A stretch of DNA of 64,000 nucleotides from Limnoglobus roseus (lineage in GTDB: Bacteria; Planctomycetota; Planctomycetia; Gemmatales; Gemmataceae), in assembly GCF_008254045.1 (NCBI RefSeq), contig NZ_CP042425.1, forward strand, positions 3,782,001 to 3,846,000. The letters run 5' to 3'. How positions within the stretch are numbered: position 1 is the first letter of the stretch; each line of letters begins with the position of its first letter. Positions 41,873 through 51,616 of the stretch are shown in pieces. Both the position numbers and the translations under genes were made by a program. The notes beneath the pieces were generated by a model. It saw only the letters and a list, made by a program, of their open reading frames with translations. It had not been told where the DNA came from and ran no database searches.

Positions 41873-44800
41873 ATGTTCTCCATCATGACCAACTGGATGA
41901 AGTCGAACTCCAAGTCCCGCAAGGCCCGCCGGGCCGCCCCGCGAGTTACCCTGAGCCTGTCCGCCCTGGAGGCGCGGGAGGTCCCCGCGGTGCTCCACGC
42001 GGATTTGGTGAACGCCTTCAACGCCGGGACGGACGTCGCCCGCACCGCGGCCAACGCCGCCGGCGTGGTGAGCACTTTCGCCTCGGACGTGCCCGTGCTC
42101 AAGGAGGACGTCGCCTCCGTGGCGAAGCTGGCGGACCAGTTCACCGCCGCCTTCGCCAAGTTGAACGAGGCCGCCGCGACGGCCGGCAGTGCCATCGCCG
42201 GCGTGGACGCCGAATTTCAGAACCTCGCCAAGCAGATCCAGGACACGGTGCCGGGGTCCACCGTCACCCGCTTCAGCCTCACGCCGGACGCCGGCGGCGA
42301 CCTCGTCCGCATCAAGTACCACTTCGAGAAGGCGATCGACCCGCAGTCCTTTAGCGCCGGCGGGGACAAGAACGGCTTCAGCTTCTTCGACGACGCCGTG
42401 AACGGCAAGATTCAGGGCTCGCTCTCCAGCGACAAGTCCACCTTCGTCGTAGACGTCGATTACGGCGTGGACCTCGTCAACGGCGTGCCCACGTTCTACG
42501 TCGCCGAGGGCAGCAAGCTCGCCCTCAACAAGCTGCACATCGCCGGCGACGCCAAGGGCGAACTGGCGATCCGCTCTTTGGCGAGCGTCAGCGTCAGCGG
42601 CAAGCTGGACGCCAACGTACAGGGCAACGTCAGTCTGGTGGACAACAAGGACGGCACGGCCGACAAGCGGGTCCGCGTGTCGGCGCTGGCTTCCTCCGCC
42701 GTCGGCGACCTCACCGGCACCTCGGTCACGCTGGGCACCGCCGCGTCGCCCATCACGTTCAGTGCCAAGGTGCCCGTGTTCGGCACCATCACCTGGACGG
42801 GCCAGTTTGCTGGTAGTTTCACCGGTACCAACTTCAGCGTCGATACCGCGAACACGAAGCTCAACGCCCCGGACCCCGTGCAGGTGCTGAAGCAAGCTGT
42901 CACCGGCGTCATCGGCTCCTTCGCCGGCGACAACCTGCCGCTCCTCTCCGGCGGACTCAAGAGCGTCCTTTCCGGCAACCTGCCGGACCTTGGCAGCATC
43001 AACATCCTTCACGAACTCGGCCTCGACACCGGATCACTTTCCTTCAACGCGAACGCCACCAGCGTCAACAACGCCACCGGCGCGAATCCGGACGTTATCC
43101 TGACCGCCATTAAGAACGCCCTGCCGGCGGGGTTCGAACTCCTTCCCGGCAAGACCCTGACGTTCGACAACGCCAAGGCCGCCGTGGACGACCTCATCAA
43201 CGGTAAGTACGTGGACCTGGTGCGGTACACCATCTCCGGCGAGCGGAACCCGCTGCAAGCCAGCCAGACCCTGCCGCCGGTTACGTTCCCGATCCTCCCC
43301 CCGGCCCTCACCGCCACGATTAGCTTGGGCCTGGAAGAGAAGGCCGGCGTGAAGTACTTCGTCGGCGTCGGGTTCGACACCACCGGTCTCTACATCGACC
43401 CGCGGACCAACCTCTCGCTCTCTGGCAGCATCCAGTTGACCGCCGAGGCGACGGCCAAACTCTTCGGCATCGCCGGCGTCGGAATCAGCATCGGCGCGGG
43501 CGCGTCTCTGGACGGTGGCGTCAAGTTCAACGACCCCGACCCGACCGACGGCAAGATCTACCTCGACGAAGTCTTCGACCCGAACAAGAGCGTCGCGGAC
43601 AACCTCGCCAACAGCATGACGTTCTTCGCCGACGCCAACCTCTCCGGCAGCGTCCGCCTCAAACTCGCCATTCCCTTCCTGCCGGACATCACGCTCGCGG
43701 AGAAGGAATACCGCGGCCAGAAGCTCTTCAGCACGGCCAGCGACAAGACCGTCCAGAGCACGACGGGCCAGGCCAGCTTCCGCAAACTCGCCCTGGTGCC
43801 CACGCAGATCCTCAACGTGGACTCGCTCATCAACGCCAACGGTGTGCTGGCTATCAACGCCGCGGCCGATGCGAACGGTGCCAACGTGCAACTGTCACAG
43901 GAGAACGGCAACGTGAAGGTGATCTGGTTCGGTCGCGGCGTGGGCACTGCCACGAAAGCCGTGACCAAAGTGGTCTTCACGGGCACCGGCCTCGCGGACC
44001 GGCTGGAGTCCTCGGACACGTTCAGCATTCCGATCCAGGCCACGGGGGGCGACGGGAACGATCAGTTCACGGGCGGGGCGGCCGCGGACATCCTCGACGG
44101 CGGAAACGGCTCGGACATCCTCATCGGCAACGCAGGCAACGACACGCTCAAGGCCGGGGCCGGGTTCAACACCGTCCGCGGCGGCGACGGCAACGACATC
44201 ATCACGGCCGGCGACGACGGCAACGCCCTCTTCGGCAACGACGGTGCGGACAACATCACCACCGGCGCAGGCAGTGACCAAATCGACGGCGGTGCCGACA
44301 ACGACATCATCAACGCCGGGAACGGTGCCAACGTCGTCTTCGGCGGCGACGGCAACGACAAGATCACCGCCGGTGTCGGCAAGGACGTACTCGACGGCGG
44401 CCTGGGCAACGACACCATCGACGCCGGCGACGGCGACGACCTCCTCATCGGCGGCGACGGCGCGGACACCCTTCGCGCCGGAGTCGGCAACGACCGCCTG
44501 GTCGGCGACGCCGGCGCGGACCGGCTCGAAGGGGGCGCGGGCAACGACGTCCTCCGTGGCGGGGCGGACAACGACACGCTCATCGGCAACGCCGGCGACG
44601 ACATCCTCGCGGGCGGGACCGGCCTGGACACCGAGTTCGGCGACGACACCGCCATGCTCGGCGCCGAGAGCGGCCGCGACAGCTTCGAGATCGACTTCAA
44701 CGACGCTGACAGCCTGAACGACGTCCTCCGCGGCGGCCCGGAACGCGACGTCATCACGATCAGCGGCGGCGTGGACGCCGTCACGAACGCCGAAAAGGCA

Positions 44801-47197
44801 GACGACATTCTCATCGCCCCCACGGCCACGGCGGGCGTTTTCAGCGCCGGCCGCCGCGGCGTCGGCTCCACGGCCGCCCGCCAGACCGTCTTCTTCAAAC
44901 TCACCACCGACATCGAGAACGTGATCGTCCGCGCCGGCGACGGCAACGACCGCATCGAGGTCGCCGAGAGCATGACCACCGGGTTGAGCGTGGACGGCGG
45001 CCTCGGCGACGACACCATCCTCGGCGGCGGCGGCAACGACCTGCTCTACGGCAACGCCGGGAACGATACCATCGACGGCCGCGGTGGCAACGACACCATC
45101 TACGGCGACGGCGACAATGGTGCCGCGCCCATCCCCATCGTGACCGTCGCGGCCGCCAACGAGGGCAACGACACACTCCAGGGCGGGGCGGGCAACGACG
45201 CCATCTACGGCAACGGCGGCCAGGATCGCATCGACGGGGGCCTGCTCCGCGACTTCGTGTACGGCGGCAAGGGCAACGACATCCTACTGAACACCGGCGA
45301 CGGCTTCGGCGACGAGATGGACGGCGGCGAGGACGACGACGTGATCGTCGGCGGGGCCGGGGCCGATCTGATCCGCGGCGGCGACGGCAGCGACACCGTC
45401 CTCGGCGGCGACGGTGGCGACGACATCGACGGTGGCGAGGGGGCCGATACGCTCGTCGGCGAGACCGGCCGCGACGTCATCAGCGGCGGCGGCGGCAACG
45501 ACACCCTGAAGGCCTTCCTTGACAACAGCCTCCGGGCCACCCTCGGGGCCATTTACCAACTGGTGCTCCCCGCCCTCACCGCGCCCGCCACGCAGGCCGA
45601 GGCGAGTACGCTCTCGGCACCCCTGGAAACCGAGCGGACCCAGTTCACGAACCTGAAAATCCAGGTCGAGGCGCAACAGGCGGCCCTGCCGCCGGACCAG
45701 CAGGCCACGCTCCAACCGCAACTGACGCTGATCTCCAACCACCTGAACGACCTGGACTCCCGCATCCAAGACTTGCGGCTCTACGCGACGAACCTGACGG
45801 ACACGCTCCGCGGCGACGCCGGAAACGACACGCTCGTCGGCAGCCCCTACAACGACAGCCTCAACGGCGGGGCGGACGCCGACACGCTCCAGCAGTCCGA
45901 CCTCGGCCAGTTCGGCGGCGACCTGTTCAACGGCGACACCGGCGACGACGTGTTCGTGATCCTCGGCACCGCCCTCGCGGACGCCATCACACTGGAATCG
46001 CCCAGCGACGGGATCGTCAACGTCTTCGGCAACGGCGGCGTACTCCTGGGCAGCTTCGGCTCCGCCAACCAGGCCGCGTTCCTCGGCATCGAGAACGTCC
46101 GCATCGACGCCGGCGACGGCGACGACACCATCAGTCTGTCCGGCCTCGGCAATCGCGTCCCCGTCACCGGCAGCATCCAAGTGACCGGCGGCAACGGCAA
46201 CGACACCATCAACGCCGCGGGGTACAACGGCCCGACCGTCCTGAACGGCGGCAACGGGAGCGATGTCATCACCGGCGGTTTGGTCGATGACCTACTCTTC
46301 GGCGGCGACGGTGCCGACACCCTCGACGGCGGCACCGGGAATGACACCATCTACGGCGACAACCCGGTCACGCAAATCCTCGACAAGTTCGGTCGCATCG
46401 TCATCCCGGGCAGCACCGGCGGCATCGGCAACGACACCATCCGTGGCGGGGCTGGCAACGACACCATCTACGCCGGCGCCGGCGACGACACCGTGGACGC
46501 CGACCCCTCCCTCGGCAACCCCGGTTCCGGGAACGACGTGATCTACGGTGGGGACGGCAACGACACCATTACCGCCGGTTTCGGCAGCGACTACGTTGAC
46601 GGCGAGGCCGGCAACGACCTCATCCGCGGCGACACGTTCCTTACTGCGGCTGGGGCCGCCACGGACCCGGACGGCGACACCCTCATCGGCGGCCTCGGGG
46701 CGGACACTTTGTACGGCTCCGGCGGCAGCGATCTCCTCATCGGCAACGCCCTCAGCGGGGCCAACGACGGCTCGGTCGACATCCTGGACGGAGGTGTCGG
46801 GGCCGACACCGCCCGCGTCAGCTACATCGGGCCGAAGGAGACGTTGATCGGCATCGAGACGCTGGATGTCGCCCGCGCCGCCACCACGGCCGTCCTGGTC
46901 CGCAACGATTTCTCCATCGTCGCGGTCGAACTCGGCGGCAACGTCTACGTTGGCGGAGTCCTTAGTGCCGACCACGCCACCGACGTTCAACAGTCTCCGG
47001 ACGGGAAGGTTCTGTACATCCAGACGACCGCCGACAGCCTCGTCGGATTCACGGCCTCTGGCAAGCGGACGGTCATGATGACCAACATCGATTCCTTCAC
47101 CGTCCAACCCGACGGCCGCGTGAAAGTGGTCCAGACGAAAATTATCAAGTCCGAGGCGGTCACAGTCACCACGACCCTGAACGCCCTGGCCCAGTGA
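41873..47197 (+). CDS. giant RTX-like calcium-binding repeat surface protein
   Basis: A 1774-residue secreted protein. The N-terminus MFSIMTNWMKSNSKSRKARRAA...LSLSALEAREVPAVL carries the planctomycete LExREVPA motif seen on large exported proteins. Residues 40-730 mix helical (DVARTAANAAGVVSTFASDV) and beta regions, with a central part rich in SLSGSIQLTAEATAK. From about 730 to 1640 come dozens of nonapeptide RTX repeats (GGDGNDxIxAG type), which bind calcium in beta-rolls. A helical segment of about 100 residues (about 1208-1310, with LETERTQFTNLKIQVEAQQAALPPDQQ) interrupts the repeats. A Val/Thr-rich tail ends the protein. I start at the ATG at 41873, with GGAG eight bases upstream; the ATG at 41840 is an alternative. 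Probably an adhesin or S-layer-like protein. Confidence 0.9.
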   Translation: MFSIMTNWMKSNSKSRKARRAAPRVTLSLSALEAREVPAVLHADLVNAFNAGTDVARTAANAAGVVSTFASDVPVLKEDVASVAKLADQFTAAFAKLNEAAATAGSAIAGVDAEFQNLAKQIQDTVPGSTVTRFSLTPDAGGDLVRIKYHFEKAIDPQSFSAGGDKNGFSFFDDAVNGKIQGSLSSDKSTFVVDVDYGVDLVNGVPTFYVAEGSKLALNKLHIAGDAKGELAIRSLASVSVSGKLDANVQGNVSLVDNKDGTADKRVRVSALASSAVGDLTGTSVTLGTAASPITFSAKVPVFGTITWTGQFAGSFTGTNFSVDTANTKLNAPDPVQVLKQAVTGVIGSFAGDNLPLLSGGLKSVLSGNLPDLGSINILHELGLDTGSLSFNANATSVNNATGANPDVILTAIKNALPAGFELLPGKTLTFDNAKAAVDDLINGKYVDLVRYTISGERNPLQASQTLPPVTFPILPPALTATISLGLEEKAGVKYFVGVGFDTTGLYIDPRTNLSLSGSIQLTAEATAKLFGIAGVGISIGAGASLDGGVKFNDPDPTDGKIYLDEVFDPNKSVADNLANSMTFFADANLSGSVRLKLAIPFLPDITLAEKEYRGQKLFSTASDKTVQSTTGQASFRKLALVPTQILNVDSLINANGVLAINAAADANGANVQLSQENGNVKVIWFGRGVGTATKAVTKVVFTGTGLADRLESSDTFSIPIQATGGDGNDQFTGGAAADILDGGNGSDILIGNAGNDTLKAGAGFNTVRGGDGNDIITAGDDGNALFGNDGADNITTGAGSDQIDGGADNDIINAGNGANVVFGGDGNDKITAGVGKDVLDGGLGNDTIDAGDGDDLLIGGDGADTLRAGVGNDRLVGDAGADRLEGGAGNDVLRGGADNDTLIGNAGDDILAGGTGLDTEFGDDTAMLGAESGRDSFEIDFNDADSLNDVLRGGPERDVITISGGVDAVTNAEKADDILIAPTATAGVFSAGRRGVGSTAARQTVFFKLTTDIENVIVRAGDGNDRIEVAESMTTGLSVDGGLGDDTILGGGGNDLLYGNAGNDTIDGRGGNDTIYGDGDNGAAPIPIVTVAAANEGNDTLQGGAGNDAIYGNGGQDRIDGGLLRDFVYGGKGNDILLNTGDGFGDEMDGGEDDDVIVGGAGADLIRGGDGSDTVLGGDGGDDIDGGEGADTLVGETGRDVISGGGGNDTLKAFLDNSLRATLGAIYQLVLPALTAPATQAEASTLSAPLETERTQFTNLKIQVEAQQAALPPDQQATLQPQLTLISNHLNDLDSRIQDLRLYATNLTDTLRGDAGNDTLVGSPYNDSLNGGADADTLQQSDLGQFGGDLFNGDTGDDVFVILGTALADAITLESPSDGIVNVFGNGGVLLGSFGSANQAAFLGIENVRIDAGDGDDTISLSGLGNRVPVTGSIQVTGGNGNDTINAAGYNGPTVLNGGNGSDVITGGLVDDLLFGGDGADTLDGGTGNDTIYGDNPVTQILDKFGRIVIPGSTGGIGNDTIRGGAGNDTIYAGAGDDTVDADPSLGNPGSGNDVIYGGDGNDTITAGFGSDYVDGEAGNDLIRGDTFLTAAGAATDPDGDTLIGGLGADTLYGSGGSDLLIGNALSGANDGSVDILDGGVGADTARVSYIGPKETLIGIETLDVARAATTAVLVRNDFSIVAVELGGNVYVGGVLSADHATDVQQSPDGKVLYIQTTADSLVGFTASGKRTVMMTNIDSFTVQPDGRVKVVQTKIIKSEAVTVTTTLNALAQ

Positions 47198-47216
47198 GCG
47201 AGTCCGGACAAACTCC

Positions 47217-47250
47217 AACAACGCGGGGTGGACTACCACCCCGCGTTGTT
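47217..47250 (+). terminator. intrinsic terminator downstream of the RTX gene
   Basis: A perfect 15-base stem (AACAACGCGGGGTGG and its complement) with an ACTA loop lies 20 bases after the stop. CTCGTGTTC follows rather than a T-run, though the stem ends in GTTGTT. Confidence 0.8.
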
Positions 47251-47468
47251 CTCGTGTTCGAGTCGAGCAAACCACAGGCGCCGTCCTGGTCCTAGCCGAG
47301 TCCGCGTGAACCGATCGTGCCATTTTGATGCGGCTACGGTCATTCGAAGCGCCCCGCATGGAGGCGTCGTTCGCGAGGTACGGTCGCCACTATCAAAAAT
47401 TCCCCAGCCGCGGTTCAGAGTTCCGGGAGTATTCGGGGTAGACTGGCGTTGTCCCCCAGGGATGTGAG

Positions 47469-50400
47469 ATGTCCGCCGCCGCTATCACCCTCCGTTTCGT
47501 CGGGGCTGCCATACCCGACGGCGAACTGGTCGCCCGTTTCGTCCGGCACCGCGACGGGGCGGCGTTCACCACCATCCAGGACCGGCACGGCCCGATGGTT
47601 CTCCGCGTCTGCCGCCGGTTGCTCGGCGACCAACACGCCGCCGAGGATGCGTACCAGGCGACGTTCCTCCTGTTCGTGCAGAAGGCGGCCGCCCTTCGCC
47701 GCCCGGACGCCGTCGGCCCGTGGTTGTACGGCGTCGCCACGCGCGTAGCACGCAAGTGCCGGGCGAAGGCCGCCCGGCGGGCGGGACCCGTGACGGTTCC
47801 CGACCCGGCCGCCGACCCGGCGGACGCGCTGACACTACGCGAGGCGGAGACGATTCTCCACGAGGAACTCGCCGGGATGTCCGCGCGGTACCGCGATCCG
47901 ATCGTGCTGTGCCACCTGGAAGGAAAGACCCGCGACGAGGCGGCCGCGGCTCTGGGGTGCTCGCTGGGGACGTTCAAGGATCGACTCGCCCGCGGCAAGG
48001 AATTCCTGCACGCCCGCCTGGTGCGACGGAGCGTGACGCTCTCGGGCGTCCTGTTCGCCGGGCTGTTGCAAGCCGACCGCGGGAGCGCGGCCGGCCGCGA
48101 ACTGTTCGAGCGGACGTGCGAGGCGGCGTGCGGTGGCGAGGTGCCGGCCCGCGTCGCGGCCCTCGCTACCGGCTTTTTCGCGACGAAAGTCAAGCTCGCG
48201 GCCGTCGCACTGCTCGCGACGCTCGCTGTCGGGACCGCGGTGGCCATGATGCCGGCCGACCCGCCGCCCGCGAAGCCCGCGGAACCGAAGCCGCTGCCGG
48301 TGGCGAAGGCGGGCGGCGTGGCCCGCCGGGGCGATCCGTTGCCGCCGGGGGCCGTCGCCCGTCTCGGCAGCCGCCGTCACCGCGTGCCGTCGTACCCGTA
48401 CAACTGGTACGGCACGCCGGACGGCCGGGCGTACTTCGTCGTCCAGCGAACCGAGGACGGGGCTGAAATTCACCGCCTCGACGCCGGCACGGGTCTCGTG
48501 ACCGACCGCTGGCCTGTGCCCCCGCATCACGACGTCGCCGGGTTCACTCCGGACCGGAAAAGGGCGATCTTTTCGAACACCTACATCCACTACTCCGGCC
48601 TTCGCCTCCGCGGGCAGAATGACGAGCCGAAGCAAACGTGGACGCTCACGCTCTACGACCTGGCGAAGCGCGAGGACGTCTGGAAGCAGACCCAGGAACT
48701 GACCGACGCCCAGTGGAAGGGGATCGACGAAACCTGGTTCTCATCCGACGGCAAGCAGTTCCTCGGCCGCCGCCGGTACTCGGAGAACGGCATCGTCTGC
48801 TGGGACGCGACCACCGGCAAGGAGTTGTGGACGTGCAAGACCCCAGGGCAGGCGCTCCGCCCGATCGGGTATGCCGCGGACGGTCGGTCGATTCTGGCAC
48901 GCGGCGAGAACACGAATGAGATTCACGTCATTGATGCCGCCCGCGGCCGCGTGACCCGCACGTTCCCGATTCTCTCCCGCGACGACGGGCGGAACTACGC
49001 CCTCTCACCGGACGGCACTGCGCTCGTCGTCGGCACGGCCGGGACGGCGGTGCGCGTGTGGGACATTGCGACTGGCAAGGAGCGGCCGGCGGTCCGCGAG
49101 TACCCGAAATGGGCCGCGACATCGGTCGCCTTCACCCCGGACGGCAAGACGTTCGTGACCGGCGGCCAGCGCGTCGCCCACCTGCGGGAGTGGCCGTCCG
49201 GGAAGGTGGTTCGCACCATCGACCTCGGCCGCGACCGGGGTGTCGACGAGTGGGCGATCTCCGGTGACGGCCGGCGGTTGGAAGTGTTGTTCTGGGGCGA
49301 GACGGCCCTGCACTTTTATGATCTCGCCACCGGGCGGGCGACGCCGCCGGCCGTCGGGCACACGGGCGTCGTCTACGGCATCGCGGCTGTGCCGGACGGA
49401 AAAGTGCTTTCGTTTGGGAAGGACGCGACTGTCCGCACGTGGGACGTGTCGGCCGGCGAACCCGTCGGGCAACTGGCGGTGGAACAGGACTTGAACGCCG
49501 GCGGGTTCGCCGCCAGTCCCGACGGCACGGTGATCGCCGTGCCAGGGACCGACCTGGAGTCGGTCCAAGTCTACGACCGCGCGACGGGTAAGCGACTCGC
49601 CCGGTTGGCGGCCGACCACTGGGCGATGCTCCGGCTGGCGTTTTCGCCCGACGGGCGGTGGCTCGCCGCGTGGTCCGGCCGCGAACAGACGGTCCGCGTG
49701 TGGGACGTGCGAACGCAAAAGACCGTACTGCACCTGAAGCTGAGGGTGTCCTACGACATCGCGTGCGCGTTCCGCCCGGACGGCGGGGCGTTCGCCGCGT
49801 CCGACGAGGGGCGTGTGCGGTTCTGGGCGCTCCCGATGTGGGAGGAGGAACCGTCGTTTCCCGGCAAGGTGTTCGCGCCGATGGGGCTGGCGTTCAGCCC
49901 GGACGGCAGGACGATGGCGGCCGCGAGCGTGGAGGGCGTCCGCGTGTACGAGTTGGCCACCCGCGCCGAGCGGGCGCACCTCCGACCACGGGAGTACCCG
50001 AGTCACGGGCTGACGTTCTCGCCGGACGGCCGTTTCCTGGCGTGGGCGGCCAACAACCGGCTCGTCCAGTTGTGGGAAGCCCGCCGCAATGAGTTGTTGA
50101 AGCCGTTCGGCGGCCACGACGAGCCCATCCGCGGGCTGGCCTTCACGCCGGACGGGCGGTCGTTGGCGACGTGCAGCGACGACTCGACGATCTTGGTGTG
50201 GGACGCCGTCGCCCTCGCGAACCAACATCCGCGGGCGGCGGTGCGGGCGGTGCCGCGGCCCTGGGGGGACCTGGGCAGTCCCGATGCCGTCGTCGCTTAC
50301 GCGGCGATGCGGAGTCTGGCCGACACGCCGAAGGAGGCCGTCGCGCTGTTCGCCGAGCGATTGAAACCCGCACCCGCGATCGACGGTGCCAAACTCGCGG

Positions 50401-50735
50401 CCGCGCTAAACGACCTCGACGCCGCGGCGTTCGCGGTCCGGCGGCAAGCGATCCAGGACGTTGCGGCGTTCGGCCCGGACGCGGTGCCGGCGTTGGAGCG
50501 GTTCCTGAAAACGACGCCGTCGGCCGAGGCTCGGGAGCGGGTGGAGGATGCCCTGAAGAAGTTCCGAGCTGGGACGCCGGCGTCCGATCGTCTGCGGCAA
50601 CTGCGGGCGATGGAAGTGCTGGCGTGGATCGCCACCGACGACGCGAGGACCTTGATGGAACGCCTGGCAACCGGGGCCGAGGACGCATCCCTCACGCGCG
50701 ATGCGAAGGCCCGCCTCGCCCGCCTGCGGCGATGA
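47469..50735 (+). CDS. ECF sigma factor fused to a transmembrane helix and WD40 propeller
   Basis: A 1088-residue fusion. Residues 15-90 are sigma region 2 (LVARFVRHRDGAAFTTIQDRHGPMVLRVCRRLLGDQHAAEDAYQATFLLFVQKA) and 125-185 region 4 (REAETILHEELAGMSARYRDPIVLCHLEGKTRDEAAAALGCSLGTFKDRLARGKEFL). A hydrophobic helix at about 237-260 (KVKLAAVALLATLAVGTAVAMM) follows, then a Pro-rich linker. About 300-915 form WD40-type blades (FTPDGKTFVTGG, FSPDGRWLAAWSG, VRVWDVRT, FTPDGRSLATCSDDSTILVWD). The last 130 residues are a HEAT-like helical region (LNDLDAAAFAVRRQAIQDVAAFG). The sigma module would be cytoplasmic and the propeller outside the membrane. Sigma-WD40 fusions are known from Gemmata; the signal is unknown. 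AGGGA precedes the ATG. Confidence 0.92.
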   Translation: MSAAAITLRFVGAAIPDGELVARFVRHRDGAAFTTIQDRHGPMVLRVCRRLLGDQHAAEDAYQATFLLFVQKAAALRRPDAVGPWLYGVATRVARKCRAKAARRAGPVTVPDPAADPADALTLREAETILHEELAGMSARYRDPIVLCHLEGKTRDEAAAALGCSLGTFKDRLARGKEFLHARLVRRSVTLSGVLFAGLLQADRGSAAGRELFERTCEAACGGEVPARVAALATGFFATKVKLAAVALLATLAVGTAVAMMPADPPPAKPAEPKPLPVAKAGGVARRGDPLPPGAVARLGSRRHRVPSYPYNWYGTPDGRAYFVVQRTEDGAEIHRLDAGTGLVTDRWPVPPHHDVAGFTPDRKRAIFSNTYIHYSGLRLRGQNDEPKQTWTLTLYDLAKREDVWKQTQELTDAQWKGIDETWFSSDGKQFLGRRRYSENGIVCWDATTGKELWTCKTPGQALRPIGYAADGRSILARGENTNEIHVIDAARGRVTRTFPILSRDDGRNYALSPDGTALVVGTAGTAVRVWDIATGKERPAVREYPKWAATSVAFTPDGKTFVTGGQRVAHLREWPSGKVVRTIDLGRDRGVDEWAISGDGRRLEVLFWGETALHFYDLATGRATPPAVGHTGVVYGIAAVPDGKVLSFGKDATVRTWDVSAGEPVGQLAVEQDLNAGGFAASPDGTVIAVPGTDLESVQVYDRATGKRLARLAADHWAMLRLAFSPDGRWLAAWSGREQTVRVWDVRTQKTVLHLKLRVSYDIACAFRPDGGAFAASDEGRVRFWALPMWEEEPSFPGKVFAPMGLAFSPDGRTMAAASVEGVRVYELATRAERAHLRPREYPSHGLTFSPDGRFLAWAANNRLVQLWEARRNELLKPFGGHDEPIRGLAFTPDGRSLATCSDDSTILVWDAVALANQHPRAAVRAVPRPWGDLGSPDAVVAYAAMRSLADTPKEAVALFAERLKPAPAIDGAKLAAALNDLDAAAFAVRRQAIQDVAAFGPDAVPALERFLKTTPSAEARERVEDALKKFRAGTPASDRLRQLRAMEVLAWIATDDARTLMERLATGAEDASLTRDAKARLARLRR

Positions 50736-50916
50736 GTTGAACCTGCCATTCAGACTGAACCATCTCGGCCGACCGCTCGTGCCACGCCCCCGAGGCCAAA
50801 GGGACGCGGGCACGAGGCTGGCCATCTCGTCGGACCGGAACCCGCTCGGGGCCGGAGTGCTCATTGTGCGATGTAAAAAGGGACATCATTTCACCCGGAG
50901 GGCATCGAGTGGTCCG

Positions 50917-51228
50917 TCACACTTGATTCGACTGACGTTCCCTGTGCTGGCGGATGACTGCTGTGAGTGAGCGGAGACAACATGCAAGGTCGGGCCGCGG
51001 AACCTCTCTGGTAATCAGGTGGTGGAGGGCTTCGGCTTGTTGTGGGGAAAGCATCTCAACTCGCCAGCCTGTTTCCCAATCCAGCCCGCCCTCTCCGAGA
51101 AACCGGCCCCAACGAAACTCATCGGAATAAACAGTTTCCGGCACACCGGTGGCGGTCAACTCAACATGGTGTCGAGCGACCCATCGCTTCCAAGCAAGTG
51201 ACCTTTCCCCGTCCCGCCGAAACGACAT
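50917..51228 (-). CDS. small hypothetical protein
   Basis: A 103-residue protein, MSFRRDGERSLAWKRWVARHHVELTATGVPETVYSDEFRWGRFLGEGGLDWETGWRVEMLSPQQAEALHHLITREV... The composition (Trp, Arg, charged helices) is like a real coding sequence, and I recall similar Gemmataceae proteins with RWVARH...LPETVY...RFLDEGG...LSPEQA, but I cannot name a family. It has no signal peptide or membrane helix. The ATG at 51228 is preceded by GGGG; a GTG lies six codons upstream. It sits between the sigma-WD40 gene and a small secreted protein gene and is co-directional with the latter. Confidence 0.55.
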   Translation of the reverse strand: MSFRRDGERSLAWKRWVARHHVELTATGVPETVYSDEFRWGRFLGEGGLDWETGWRVEMLSPQQAEALHHLITREVPRPDLACCLRSLTAVIRQHRERQSNQV

Positions 51229-51250
51229 AGGCTTGCCCCACAGCACAGGA

Positions 51251-51616
51251 TCACAAACCAGTTTCGATTATATCCGAAGGCTCCGTGCTGGGTTCACCAA
51301 GGTGTTCGGCATCCGTCAAACCGAGTCGGACCGCGCTACTAGGGGTCGCAAAAGGGTTGACGGTACCGCCGGATTTGGAAGTACGGCCGACTATTCCGTG
51401 GTTCGCCCTCGGGAAACTAAAATCGGTGTCTTGAGCAAGTGGAAAGCCGCCCCCCAGAGAGTGATTCTCCCGCTCTGCCACGGCATTACTGAACGGCGAT
51501 AAAGTTCGATCGCGGCTCGCGCGGTCCGGCACGTTTGCCAGGGCGGACAAGGCCGCGAACGCCAGGACTACGGCGAAGAGCCGCGAACACAGATCAGTAA
51601 GCAGTGAATGTTTCAT
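51251..51616 (-). CDS. small secreted hypothetical protein
   Basis: A 121-residue protein. The ATG at 51616 has an excellent Shine-Dalgarno, AAGGAG, eight bases upstream. The N-terminus MKHSLLTDLCSRLFAVVLAFAALSALANVPDR is a clear signal peptide. The mature part is Ser/Thr/Gly/Pro-rich with no known motif. It lies just upstream of the small hypothetical gene on the same strand, with about 22 bases between. Function unknown. Confidence 0.5.
   Translation of the reverse strand: MKHSLLTDLCSRLFAVVLAFAALSALANVPDRASRDRTLSPFSNAVAERENHSLGGGFPLAQDTDFSFPRANHGIVGRTSKSGGTVNPFATPSSAVRLGLTDAEHLGEPSTEPSDIIETGL

Noticed and set aside
44062..46800. Regular short DNA repeats that could suggest a CRISPR-like or tandem-repeat array
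   Set aside because: They are 27-base codon-level repeats of RTX nonapeptides within an open reading frame; there are no unique spacers.
47240..47300. GTTCGAGTC-like segment resembling a tRNA T-loop
   Set aside because: No acceptor, D or anticodon stem could be built around it.
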